A stretch of DNA of 40,010 nt, from the NCBI GenBank assembly GCA_947505245.1, contig CANNIZ010000043.1, positions 1 through 40,010 of the forward strand. Direction: 5' to 3'. The stretch is from Pseudomonadota bacterium. GTDB lineage: Bacteria > Myxococcota_A > UBA796 > GCA-2862545. Under the pieces are notes generated by a model. The model did not search any database and was not told the origin of the DNA. It worked only from the letters and a program-made list of their open reading frames with translations. Position 1 is the stretch's first letter; each line of letters begins with the position of its first letter. A program made the translations under genes and the position numbers. This document shows, one piece after another, positions 24,931 through 33,757 of the stretch.

Positions 24931-25344
24931 GTGGGAAGTCGGTGGTTGGCGGTGAGGGTCGTCATCCGGGGTCGGTCGGGCAAGGAGTCGCCCGCGGAGG
25001 CCGGGGCTTGCGAGCCGGACGGAGCGTCGGACCCGGGCCTCATCGTGCCGTCCGTGATCATGGTGATCCTGTTGATCTCGGGCTTCGTGTTCCCGCCGTT
25101 GCTCCTGCTCAACATTCCGATCCTGCTCCTCCGGGCCGCGTGGAGCTATTCGGTTCGGGCCGGCTACGATCGCCTGAGAATCGGCGTGTTCGACTGCCCG
25201 GATTGTGGTGCGTCGAACCCTCCCACCGAGCTCGCGGGGGCGCTGCCGCTCGACGCGAAGTGCGTTGGATGCGGCTGCGCGTTGGAGGTTCGCCAGGCGC
25301 CCCGGCGCAACCTCGTGGACGAGCCGCCCGGAGCGCCTACGTGA
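24931..25344 (+). CDS. Small membrane protein with C-terminal zinc ribbon
   Basis: A 137-residue protein that I do not recognise. Residues 37-70 are strongly hydrophobic (LIVPSVIMVILLISGFVFPP and onwards), enough for one long or two short membrane helices. The C-terminal part has CPDC, then 18 residues, then CVGCGC, a likely zinc ribbon. The GTG at 24931 lies six bases after the preceding stop but lacks a clear Shine-Dalgarno, and the first 35 residues are low-complexity, so the real start may be internal. Its stop overlaps the end of the convergent cusA by eight bases. Confidence 0.5.
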   Translation: MGSRWLAVRVVIRGRSGKESPAEAGACEPDGASDPGLIVPSVIMVILLISGFVFPPLLLLNIPILLLRAAWSYSVRAGYDRLRIGVFDCPDCGASNPPTELAGALPLDAKCVGCGCALEVRQAPRRNLVDEPPGAPT

Positions 25345-28300
25345 TCGCTGCAGGAAGGCGCTTCGGCAGCCCGCGACCCTTCCAGATCGCAAACACCGCG
25401 GGGTAGACGAGCAGCTCCAGCGCAAACGACGTCACCAGGCCGCCGATCATCGGTGCGGCGATGCGCTTCATCACGTCGGCGCCGGTGCCGTCGCTCCACA
25501 ACACCGGCAGCAGGCCCAACATCGCGCAGGCCACCGTCATCAGCTTGGGGCGCACGCGCCGCGCTGCCCCCTCGACGATCGCGTCCTCGAGATCGCCGCG
25601 GTCGCGCAGCTTCCCGTCGGCCACATGTTTGGCGTGAGCGAGCGTGAGGTACAGGAGCATGACGACGCCCGTCTCGGCGTCCAATCCGGCGAGGGCGATC
25701 AACCCGACGCCGACGGCGACGCTCAGGTTGTAGTCCAACACCCACAGGAGCATCACGGCGCCGACGAGCGAGAACGGCACTGCAAGCAACACGATCGCGG
25801 TCTCCACCACGGACCGGGTGTTGAGCCACAACAGCAGCGCGACCAGCGCGAGCGTCAACGGGACGGCGATCGCCAGCCGCTCCTTTGCGCGCTCGAAGTA
25901 TTGGAATTGACCGGACCACTCGAGCCTGTCGCCGGCCGGAAGGTTGGCGGTGGCCTCGACGACGGGCCGCGCGCCGGCGACGTAGTCGCCGACCGGGACG
26001 TCGCCGGTGTCGACGAACACGTACCCGACGAGCTTCCCGCCTTCGCTGCGCAACATGTCGGGGCCGGTCGTGAACGTGAGCTTCGCGAGGTCGGACAGGT
26101 GGACCTGCGCCCCCGTCGGTGTCGCTACCGTGAGGCGGTCGAGGGCTGACGGGTCGTCGCGGTACTCGCGCGCGAACCGCACGGCGATCGGGTAACGGCC
26201 GCGGCCTTCGACGACCTGCCCGACGTTCATGCCGCCGATTCCGGTCTGGACGAGGTCGAGCACATCGGCGGCCGACATTCCCACGCGCGCAGACGCCACG
26301 CGGTCGACCTCGATGTCCGCGTACAACCCGCCTGTCGCCCGGTCAGCGATAGCACTTCGCGTTCCCGGGTAGCGCTGGAGTACGCGCTCGACTGCGACGG
26401 CACCCGCTTCGACGTCTTCGAGGGTGTCGCCGTACACCTTGATCCCGAGCGGGCTTCGGATGCCGGTCGAGAGCATCTCGGTGCGCGTCTGAATCGGCAT
26501 CCACCACGCGTTCGGCATGCCGGGGACCTGGAGCGCGCTGTCCATCTCCTTGATCAGCGACTCCCACGTCACGCCGGCTCGCCATTGATCCTGCGGCTTG
26601 AGCGTGATCACCGTCTCGGCCATCGACAGGGGCGCCGGATCGGTGGGCGTCTCGGCGCGTCCCATCTTGCCGAACACGTGGTCAACCTCGGGGAACGCGA
26701 GCAGCTCCTTGTCCATGCGGGTCAGGATGTCCTGGGCTTCTCCCTCGGAGATGCCGGGCGGGGCCGTTGGCATGAACAGGATCACGCCCTCCTGGAGCGG
26801 CGGCATGAATTCGGTCCCGAGGCGGAGCGCGAACGGGATGGTGGCGACGACGATCAACACGGCGAGGACGACGACGAGCCAGCGCAGGCGCACGACGAGG
26901 CGGACGATCGGCGTGTAGATCCAGCCGAGGAGCCGGTTCAGCGGGTTCCTGTCCTCATGGTGGACCTTGCCGCGGATGAACAGCACCGCGAGCGCAGGGG
27001 TCAAGGTCACCGCGAGGATGGCTGCAAACGCCATCGACCACGTCTTCATCCACGCGAGCGGGCCGAACAAGCGCCCTTCCGTGCCCTCGAGGGAGAAGAT
27101 CGGCGTGAACGAGACCGTGATCACCAGCAGCGCAAAGAACGCGCTCGGCCCCACCTCCTGCATCGCGCGAATCACGACCTCCGAACGCGGCTCGACGCGC
27201 CCGCCGTCGTCCCACCGCTCGAGGCCCTTGTGCACGTTCTCGACGAGGATCACGGACGCGTCCACCATCGCGCCGATCGCGACCGCGATGCCGCCGAGCG
27301 ACATGATGTTGGCCGTCAGGCCCTGGTGCGCCATCGGCACGAACGCGAGGAGCACCGCGAGGGGCAGCGTCAGGATCGGGACGAGCGCGCTGCGCGCGTG
27401 CGCGAGGAACAGCAGGATCACGAGGCTGACGACGAGCATCTCCTCGAGGAGCGTGCGTTCGAGCGTGGCGACCGCCTCCTCGATCAGCGTCGAGCGGTCG
27501 TAGACGGTCACGACCTCGACGCCTTTCGGCAGGTGCGCGGAGACCTCGGCGAGGCGCACCTTGACGGCCGCGATGACGTCGAGCGCGTTCTCGCCCTGGC
27601 GCATGATCACGATGCCGCCGACGGTGTTCCCGAGCCCGTCGAGGTCGGAGACGCCGCGCCTCTGGTCCGGTCCGAGCACCACCTCGCCGAGGTCGCCGAT
27701 TCGCACGGGGACACCTGCGCGCGCCGCCGACCATCCCCCGAGCGCGAGCGTCGCGCCGGACGACCCTGTCGCTCCCGACCCCGTCGAGCCGGCGCTGAAC
27801 CCGCTGCTCGCGCTCGACCCGCCACCGCCCATGCCTCCCATACCGCTCATGCCGCCGCCGCCGCCGCTCGTCCCCGCCGCGGGTGGTGACGCCGTCGCCA
27901 TCGCGCCTGCGCTGCCGCCGGACGCGCCTGGCAGGTCATCGCCGCGCAGCCACGGCGCCGAAGCCACCGGTGCGAGGGCGAGGTCTTCGACCGACTTCAC
28001 GTACCCGCGCCCGCGGACGACGTGCTCGTGCCCCGCGATCTCGAGCACGCGCCCGCCAACCTCGACGTTCGCGCCTGCGACCGCCGCGACCACGCTCGAG
28101 AGCGGCGTCCCGTGGGCGAGCAGCAGGTTCGGGTCGAGGTTCACCTGGTACTGCTTGACGAACCCGCCGATCGATCCGATCTGGGAGACGCCAGGGACGG
28201 ACTGGAGCGCGAGCGCGACGGTGTAGTCCTGCAGCGCGCGCAGCTCTTGTGGGTCGTTCTCGCCGCTCGGATCGACGAGCGCGTATTGGTAGACCCAGCC

Positions 28301-28729
28301 CACCCCGGTGGCGTCGGGTCCGAGCGTCGGCTGGGCGTCGGCGGGAAGCTGCGACCGGGCGGTGTCGAGGTACTCGAGCACGCGCGACCGCGCCCAGTAC
28401 GGGTCGGTGTCGTCGTCGAAGATCACGTACACGAACGACATTCCGAACATCGACTGGCCGCGGACGGCCTTTACGTGCGGCGCGGACAGCAGCGCCGAGG
28501 TGATCGGCGTCGTGACCTGGTCCTCGACGAGATCGGGCCCGCGCCCCATCCACTCGGTGAACACGATCACCTGGACGTCGGACAGGTCGGGGATCGCGTC
28601 GAGCGGCGCGTGCCGGGCCGAGTAGCCGCCCCAGAGTGCGGCCGCGGCCGCGATCATCAGCACGAACACCGGGTTCCGGCCGCTCCAGCCGATGATCCGC
28701 GCGATGAGCCCGACCTCCGCGTCGTTCAC
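25337..28729 (-). CDS. cusA: Heavy-metal efflux RND transporter, CusA-like
   Basis: A 1130-residue inner-membrane pump of the HME-RND group, driven by protons. Signatures: DAIPDLSDVQVIVFTEW, the substrate-exit strand YDRSTLIEEAV, ANIMSLGGIAVAIGAMVDAS with the proton-relay Asp, and FPEVDHVFGKMGRAETPTDP. MLSTGIRSPLGIKVYG contains the Met equivalent to M573 of E. coli CusA, and RVGMSAADV the equivalent of M623. The position of the third CusA methionine (M672) appears to be Thr in ATPTGAQVHL (alignment from memory). Residues about 258-337 are an extra Gly/Ser/Ala/Met-rich insertion in the porter region. The pump completes a tripartite system with the two genes upstream. The N-terminal domain of CusB favours copper/silver over zinc/cobalt. 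It overlaps cusB by ATGA. Confidence 0.92.
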   Translation of the reverse strand: MNDAEVGLIARIIGWSGRNPVFVLMIAAAAALWGGYSARHAPLDAIPDLSDVQVIVFTEWMGRGPDLVEDQVTTPITSALLSAPHVKAVRGQSMFGMSFVYVIFDDDTDPYWARSRVLEYLDTARSQLPADAQPTLGPDATGVGWVYQYALVDPSGENDPQELRALQDYTVALALQSVPGVSQIGSIGGFVKQYQVNLDPNLLLAHGTPLSSVVAAVAGANVEVGGRVLEIAGHEHVVRGRGYVKSVEDLALAPVASAPWLRGDDLPGASGGSAGAMATASPPAAGTSGGGGGMSGMGGMGGGGSSASSGFSAGSTGSGATGSSGATLALGGWSAARAGVPVRIGDLGEVVLGPDQRRGVSDLDGLGNTVGGIVIMRQGENALDVIAAVKVRLAEVSAHLPKGVEVVTVYDRSTLIEEAVATLERTLLEEMLVVSLVILLFLAHARSALVPILTLPLAVLLAFVPMAHQGLTANIMSLGGIAVAIGAMVDASVILVENVHKGLERWDDGGRVEPRSEVVIRAMQEVGPSAFFALLVITVSFTPIFSLEGTEGRLFGPLAWMKTWSMAFAAILAVTLTPALAVLFIRGKVHHEDRNPLNRLLGWIYTPIVRLVVRLRWLVVVLAVLIVVATIPFALRLGTEFMPPLQEGVILFMPTAPPGISEGEAQDILTRMDKELLAFPEVDHVFGKMGRAETPTDPAPLSMAETVITLKPQDQWRAGVTWESLIKEMDSALQVPGMPNAWWMPIQTRTEMLSTGIRSPLGIKVYGDTLEDVEAGAVAVERVLQRYPGTRSAIADRATGGLYADIEVDRVASARVGMSAADVLDLVQTGIGGMNVGQVVEGRGRYPIAVRFAREYRDDPSALDRLTVATPTGAQVHLSDLAKLTFTTGPDMLRSEGGKLVGYVFVDTGDVPVGDYVAGARPVVEATANLPAGDRLEWSGQFQYFERAKERLAIAVPLTLALVALLLWLNTRSVVETAIVLLAVPFSLVGAVMLLWVLDYNLSVAVGVGLIALAGLDAETGVVMLLYLTLAHAKHVADGKLRDRGDLEDAIVEGAARRVRPKLMTVACAMLGLLPVLWSDGTGADVMKRIAAPMIGGLVTSFALELLVYPAVFAIWKGRGLPKRLPAAIT

Positions 28730-29910
28730 GGGGCGCCCTCGTGGTGGTGAACGGCGTCAGAGCCCCCCTGCAGGCGGCTGTTGGCCTCCACCAGGAAGTT
28801 GCCCGCGACGACGACCGAGGCGCCGGCGTGAAGCCCGCTCACGATCTCCGTGTACCCGTCGGCCGACGCGCCGATCTCGACGTCGTACGGGACCAGCCGA
28901 TCGCCGCCTTCATCGACGAACACGATGCGGCGCGGGCCCGTGTACACGACGGCCGTGTCGGGCACGGCGAGGCGCTCGCCGAGCGGCTGCCGAAGCTCCA
29001 CTGTGGCCCACTGGTCCGGCCTTAGCGCGCCGTCCGCGTTGTCCACCGCGATGCGGGCCCGCACCGTGCGGGTGATCGGGTCGACGGTGGGCTCGATGAC
29101 GGTCACCTTTCCGGTCGTGCGGGCGTCGGAGCCCGCGACGCGGATCGAGACCTGCTGGCCGATCGTGAGCACGCCGACGTCACTCGCGGGCACGCTGGCT
29201 TCGAGCAGCACCTCGCGGAGGTCGCCGATGCGGAACAGCGTCTGACCCGGCGACGCCATGGCGCCCGAGATCGCGGCCTGTTCGAGCACCCACCCCGCGC
29301 GCGGGGAGCGGATCGCGAGCTTGTCAGACGCCACGCCGGCGGCGAGCACGGCGTCAATGTCGGCGTCGGAGACGTCCCACCGCTTCAACCGCAGGCGTGC
29401 GGCCGAGGCTCGGCCCGACGCCCCCGCGTCTTCGGCCTTGGAGGCTCGCAACAGGTCGTCTTCGGCGGCCACGACGTCGGGCGAGTACAGGTGGAACAGC
29501 ACCTGGCCGGAACGCACCGGGGAGCCCGGTTCGGCTAGCGAAACGTCGGAGATCCATCCTGTGACCTTCAGCGTCACATCGCTGATCTTTCCTCGGTCCC
29601 AGGTGACAATCGCGGGGACGTCCAGGGACCGTTCCATCGTGCGCAGCGCCGCCGGGGCCAACGCGATGCCGTACCGCTCGCGTCGCGCGGCGTCGATCCG
29701 TACGGCTCCGCTTTCAAGTTCGGCGCTGTCGACCGGTACGAGGTTCATGCCGCAGATCGGGCAGCTGCCTTGCACGTCGGAACGGACGGACGCGTGCATC
29801 GGACACGTGTAGTAGGCGATCGCCGGGTCGGCCGCAGGCGAGGCCGCGCTCATCGATGGGGTAGAGGGGCAACCCGTCGCGAGGACGAGCAACATCAGGG
29901 CGACTCTCAC
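28726..29910 (-). CDS. cusB: Periplasmic adaptor of the metal efflux system, CusB-like
   Basis: A 394-residue lipoprotein (lipobox LATGC, Cys14) of the RND membrane-fusion family. Residues 33-60 form a heavy-metal-binding domain: YYTCPMH (Cys36, Met38, His39), then SCPICGMNLVPV (Cys50, Cys53, Met55). This domain is found at the N-terminus of many CusB proteins and in copper ATPases. Then come the barrel/lipoyl halves (TGWISDVSLAEPGSPVRSGQ, SPRAGWVLEQAAISGAMASP) around a helical hairpin (150-190), and beta-barrel and membrane-proximal domains. The C-terminus DAVHHHEGAP adds three histidines. It bridges CusA and the outer-membrane channel and may load metal into the pump. It overlaps both neighbours by four bases. 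Confidence 0.92.
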   Translation of the reverse strand: MRVALMLLVLATGCPSTPSMSAASPAADPAIAYYTCPMHASVRSDVQGSCPICGMNLVPVDSAELESGAVRIDAARRERYGIALAPAALRTMERSLDVPAIVTWDRGKISDVTLKVTGWISDVSLAEPGSPVRSGQVLFHLYSPDVVAAEDDLLRASKAEDAGASGRASAARLRLKRWDVSDADIDAVLAAGVASDKLAIRSPRAGWVLEQAAISGAMASPGQTLFRIGDLREVLLEASVPASDVGVLTIGQQVSIRVAGSDARTTGKVTVIEPTVDPITRTVRARIAVDNADGALRPDQWATVELRQPLGERLAVPDTAVVYTGPRRIVFVDEGGDRLVPYDVEIGASADGYTEIVSGLHAGASVVVAGNFLVEANSRLQGGSDAVHHHEGAP

Positions 29911-31115
29911 GGAGCACCTCCGCCGGGAAGCCGGCCCATCGCAAGGTCAACGTCCGCGGCGCGCACTGCGAGGTCGGCCAGGGCTTGCTCGTAGCGGACC
30001 TCGGCGTCGAGGAACGCGCGCTCGGCATCCAACAGCGGGCGGACGTCGTCCATGCCGGCGGCAAACGCCGTTCGAGCGGCGTCGACACGCGCCCGCGCGA
30101 TCGGTACGAGGCCCGTCCCGATCGCGTCGACGGTCTCGCGCTGCGCCTGGTAGCGGCGCTCGTTGGCTGCGATGTCCTGCGCGACGCGGTCCTGCACAGC
30201 GAACTGCATCGCCCGGGACTCGGTGGCTCGGCCTTCGGCGTCATGAACTGCGGCGGCGCGGGGCCGAGCCCACAGCGGAACCTGGATGGACAAGCCGGTC
30301 ATCAGGCGATCTTCGGGCACGGCCATGGCGTCCCAGCCTGCCATCAGGCCGATCATCGGCAGGCGGTCAGCGCGCGCCATCGCGATTGCACCGTCGCTCA
30401 TGTGCACCATCGCGGCCGACTCGGCGATCTCGGGGCGCGAAGGGACGCCAGGCGGGACCGGCGGCGTCGGCTCGAACGCCGTGGGCGGCGGGGGAAGAGG
30501 GGTGTCCAAGGGGCGGTGAAGCAGCGTGTTGATCTCCATCTGCACGAGGTCTCGCTCCCCCCGAAGGTCGATCTTCTCGATCGAGAGCGTCTGCGCGTCC
30601 GCTTCGGCCTGCAGCGCGTCCTGTGCGAAGCCCTTTCCGACCGCGAGGCGGTCCGTCGTCGCGGCCGCGTGGGCGCGGAGGATGCCGACCGTGTCGTCGA
30701 TCAGGTCGATCCGTCGGGTCACCACGTACCAGTCGCCCCAGGCCATCGTCGCCATCCGAGCGAGGTCCAGGCGCATCGCGTCGAGCCGCGCGGTGTAGGC
30801 GTCCGTTTCCGCGTCGGCCATGTCCTTCGCGATCCCGCGCACGCCCCACAGCGGCAGGTCCTGGCTCACCACAGCCGACACGCCCACCATGCCGTACGCG
30901 ATCCCGACCGGCGCGAACGACACATCCACCATCGGGTCGCGCCAGGCGCCGGCGCCTTCGCGACGCGCCTTCGCGGCGTCCAGCGCGCCCTGGGCAGCCT
31001 CGACTTCGGGGTTCGCTGCGACCACGGCGGCGACCAGCGCCTCACGGTCGAGGAAGCCCTTGGGGGCGAGGGGATCCGCGGCGCCTGCGACGGCGACGAC
31101 GGCGAGGACCAGCAT
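29907..31115 (-). CDS. cusC: TolC/CusC-type outer-membrane efflux channel
   Basis: A 402-residue outer-membrane factor. The signal peptide is MLVLAVVAVAGAADP. The protein is mostly helical with two related halves (DREALVAAVVAANPEVEAAQ and the second-half helix ANERRYQAQRETVDAIGTGL) and beta segments, for example MVGVSAVVSQDLPLWG and MTGLSIQVPLWARPR. It forms the trimeric exit duct for metal ions pumped by CusBA. I chose ATG at 31115 because GGAGG sits five bases upstream and it gives a clean signal peptide; a start nine codons earlier has neither. First gene of the cusCBA operon. No CueR- or CusR-type box could be recognised in the 125-base gap upstream. Confidence 0.88.
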   Translation of the reverse strand: MLVLAVVAVAGAADPLAPKGFLDREALVAAVVAANPEVEAAQGALDAAKARREGAGAWRDPMVDVSFAPVGIAYGMVGVSAVVSQDLPLWGVRGIAKDMADAETDAYTARLDAMRLDLARMATMAWGDWYVVTRRIDLIDDTVGILRAHAAATTDRLAVGKGFAQDALQAEADAQTLSIEKIDLRGERDLVQMEINTLLHRPLDTPLPPPPTAFEPTPPVPPGVPSRPEIAESAAMVHMSDGAIAMARADRLPMIGLMAGWDAMAVPEDRLMTGLSIQVPLWARPRAAAVHDAEGRATESRAMQFAVQDRVAQDIAANERRYQAQRETVDAIGTGLVPIARARVDAARTAFAAGMDDVRPLLDAERAFLDAEVRYEQALADLAVRAADVDLAMGRLPGGGAP

Positions 31116-31189
31116 CACGACCTCCGCGGCCGCAAGGTGCAACTACCGAGCCAATCGGCAGTCCTCGCTTGTGGGCGCTTTCTGGGCGC

Positions 31190-31237
31190 CACCTGTGATG
31201 CCTGCGGAGCGCCCTGTGACCGTTCACGTCACAGGTG
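31190..31237. promoter_or_regulatory. CCTGTGA repeats between the cytochrome and cus operons
   Basis: ACCTGTGA (31191-31198), CCCTGTGAC (31212-31220) and inverted GTCACAGGT (31228-31236) form two overlapping inverted repeats: a perfect 9-bp pair with spacer 30 and a perfect 8-bp pair with spacer 7. They could be operator half-sites for cus control, or parts of a terminator; the sequence does not decide. Confidence 0.4.
31213..31235 (-). terminator. Hairpin after the cytochrome operon
   Basis: CCTGTGAC, loop of 7, GTCACAGG starts six bases after the stop of the 16-haem gene on the minus strand. A second short stem GGCGC/GCGCC (31174-31190) follows. There is no T-tract, so termination strength is unknown. 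Confidence 0.45.
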
Positions 31238-31240
31238 CCG

Positions 31241-33757
31241 CTACGGGGGAACGACGCCTTTGAGCCGCTCGCGGAAGTGGAACCAACGGTAGTACAACAG
31301 GGCCGAGTCGCCGTGGCAGGCCGAACATGGCCCTTCCCACCCCGGGCGGCGCAGGCTGTCCCCCTCGTTCTCTTGATCGGGCCCGTGCGGAAGATGGCAG
31401 GACGCGCAGGTGAGATCGCCGTTCTCCGTCGGTGCCACCTTCTGGCCTGCAGCATCGAACAGCGGAAGCTCACCGAGCGGCGTCCACCGAGGACCGTCGG
31501 GGAGGAACATCGGCGCGGGGTGCTCGAACGATTCGACGCGGGGTACCGACGGATCACCCGGCGCGTCGGTTGCGTGGCACACCAGGCAGCGGCGGCCGAC
31601 AGGGTTGATGTGGTGACCGTCCGGCGCGTCGGCGTGGATTGCGCGGTCCTCGTGGGGAGGATGGCAGTCGATGCACGTCGCGGTCCCGTGCCCGCCGCGC
31701 GCGTGGGCGGCCGCTTGATCCTCGTGGCAGCCCTCGCAAAGGGCCGAGTCAGGACGGACGATCTCGTGGCCGCCGTGGCACGAGGTGCACCCGCGCAGCG
31801 GGGGATCGCTTGGTCCGAAGCCGCCCGGACGATCGACGAGCGCGTGCCCGACCTGGCCCGGGTGGACATCGACCGGCTGGTTCTTGCTTCCCGTGCCGTG
31901 GCAACGCAGGCAATTGCTCGGATCGCCTTCGACCCGCGCGGAGGCGGCCTTCAAGGTGGCCGAGTCCTCGTTGTGGCAGTCGGTGCAGATAGCGCTGCGG
32001 TGGCCCTCCTGGGTGGCGCTGGTCGTCGCGACCTTGGCCTGCTCTTCGTGGCAGGCGAAGCACCGAGCCGCGATGTTCGCTTTGGCGTGCGTCGTGTGGC
32101 AGCTGCCGCACACCACCGTGTTGTTCGGGCCGAGCCACCCGCCGACCTTCGCCAAGGCGTCCGCCGCCCGCCTCGGAACAAGCGCGTCCATCGGGTGGGA
32201 GCCTGCGTGCGTCTTCAGGTCGAGGCCCTTGTGGCAGGAAAGGCAGGCCGATGCCGCGTGGTCCCGGCCGGCGAGGAGCCCGCTATCTGCGGCTCCGTGG
32301 GTCTGGTGGCAGTTCATGCACTCGATGACGGTGAGCTTCGGATTGCCGATCCTGGCGGCCCTGTCCAAGGCCACCGCGCCGATCGGGTGCTCGCTGTCCG
32401 ACCTTGGACTGTGGCAGGTGACGCAAAGCTCGCTCGGGCGCAGGGTGACGCGGAGCATCATCCCGGATCGGTGCTGTTGGGCGGATCCGCCGAGGGTGTG
32501 GGGGGAGTGGCAGGTGCGGCACGCGATGGTGCCATCGACGAGCGGCATCTCCTGCGGGATCTTCATGGTCGCGGGGATGACGGCGTCCTTGCGCGGGTGA
32601 GACACGCCGCTCCAGATGTGCGTCCGCGAGTCGAGGACGCTGCCGTCGTGGCACGAGATACACGCCGCTTCGGTGCCGGCCCACGACTGCCCGCCCTTCT
32701 TCTCTGGCACGCCCACCAACGGCGTCGCGACGCCCTCGTCGAGGGGGGCGATGAGGTCGAGGTGGCACAGCGTGCACTCCTGACCCTGCGACGCGGTCGC
32801 GGTCGTCGTCTTCACCTGGACCGCCAGGAGCGGCTTCCCGCTGCCTGGCGCGACGGTGAACTCCGAGACCTTGCTGCCCTTGGATTCGACGACGTACAGG
32901 TGGTCGCCGTTGACCTCGAGGCCGATCGGGCCGTCGAGGTGAAGGACGTTGCCCTGCGCGTCCCGCACGACATCGATCAGCGTGCCGTCGCTCTGGAAGA
33001 CCTGGACAACTCCGACGACGGAGTCAGCGACCCAGACCTTGCCGTCCTCCTCGTCGATGCCAGAGGGGCGGAACACCTGGCCGGGTGAGACGCCGTAGCC
33101 GACGATCGGGCGCATCGGCCGACCCGCGGGGTCGAAGTGCTGGACGCGACCGTTGAGCACGTCGGTCACGTAGGTGCTGCCCTTGGCGTCTACCGCGACG
33201 GTGCGCGGATGGTTGAACGCACCCCACGCGGTTCCACGCTTTCCGTGGGCTTCCCAAGCGTTTGTGCCCGGGTTGACCGTAAACGTACGGTTGCCATCGT
33301 TGTCGACGACCCACAGGTGCTTGCCATCAGCTGACACCGCGACGTCGGTCAGGTCGACGGCGCCGAGCGCCTTGTCGGCAGGCAGCGAGCTCTCCTTCAC
33401 GGAGTTCGCGCTCGTCACGGCGACGCGGGAGTTGCCGGTGTCGGCGATCCACACGCGCCCGTCGGTGCTCGTTGCGACGCCCGACGGGCGGGAAAGGGCC
33501 ACGCCAGCGACTCGGCGTACCGTCTGCGACAGGCTACCGTCGGCCGAGAATACGAGCATGCGGTCGCGCGCTCCGTCCGCGACCCACACGCGCCCCGTCG
33601 AATCGACCGCGACCGACGTGGGGTACAGCATCGGCTCCCGAGGGCCCGCCGTGAACGTGCGCGCGGGCGTGGCGACGACCGTTGAACCTGGGGTCACGGC
33701 AGCGCCGAGGAGCAGCAGGGCGCAAACGATGGTGGGATAACGCCAGAGACTTCTCAT
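31241..33757 (-). CDS. NHL-propeller protein fused to a 16-haem cytochrome c
   Basis: An 838-residue exported protein. After a signal peptide (MRSLWRYPTIVCALLLLGAA) come NHL beta-propeller repeats, about residues 40-315 (for example LYPTSVAVDSTGRVWVADGA, PSGVATSTDGRVWIADTGNS, FNHPRTVAVDAKGSTYVTDV). Sixteen CXXCH haem-binding motifs follow, from Cys328 to about residue 815. Many are followed by x-x-H (CHSPH, CHQTH, CHTTH, CHPPH, CHLPH), the pattern of 'doubled CXXCH' cytochromes in which the nearby His ligates the next haem. It should form a long periplasmic or extracellular electron wire; the propeller may dock a partner or substrate. It follows the membrane cytochrome with an ATGA overlap, so the two are probably made together. 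No known enzyme active site is seen. Confidence 0.9.
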   Translation of the reverse strand: MRSLWRYPTIVCALLLLGAAVTPGSTVVATPARTFTAGPREPMLYPTSVAVDSTGRVWVADGARDRMLVFSADGSLSQTVRRVAGVALSRPSGVATSTDGRVWIADTGNSRVAVTSANSVKESSLPADKALGAVDLTDVAVSADGKHLWVVDNDGNRTFTVNPGTNAWEAHGKRGTAWGAFNHPRTVAVDAKGSTYVTDVLNGRVQHFDPAGRPMRPIVGYGVSPGQVFRPSGIDEEDGKVWVADSVVGVVQVFQSDGTLIDVVRDAQGNVLHLDGPIGLEVNGDHLYVVESKGSKVSEFTVAPGSGKPLLAVQVKTTTATASQGQECTLCHLDLIAPLDEGVATPLVGVPEKKGGQSWAGTEAACISCHDGSVLDSRTHIWSGVSHPRKDAVIPATMKIPQEMPLVDGTIACRTCHSPHTLGGSAQQHRSGMMLRVTLRPSELCVTCHSPRSDSEHPIGAVALDRAARIGNPKLTVIECMNCHQTHGAADSGLLAGRDHAASACLSCHKGLDLKTHAGSHPMDALVPRRAADALAKVGGWLGPNNTVVCGSCHTTHAKANIAARCFACHEEQAKVATTSATQEGHRSAICTDCHNEDSATLKAASARVEGDPSNCLRCHGTGSKNQPVDVHPGQVGHALVDRPGGFGPSDPPLRGCTSCHGGHEIVRPDSALCEGCHEDQAAAHARGGHGTATCIDCHPPHEDRAIHADAPDGHHINPVGRRCLVCHATDAPGDPSVPRVESFEHPAPMFLPDGPRWTPLGELPLFDAAGQKVAPTENGDLTCASCHLPHGPDQENEGDSLRRPGWEGPCSACHGDSALLYYRWFHFRERLKGVVPP

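Noticed and set aside
26585..28226. Long plus-strand frames opposite cusA
   Set aside because: Arg/His/Asp-rich or Pro/Ser-rich shadows of a clearly conserved RND pump.
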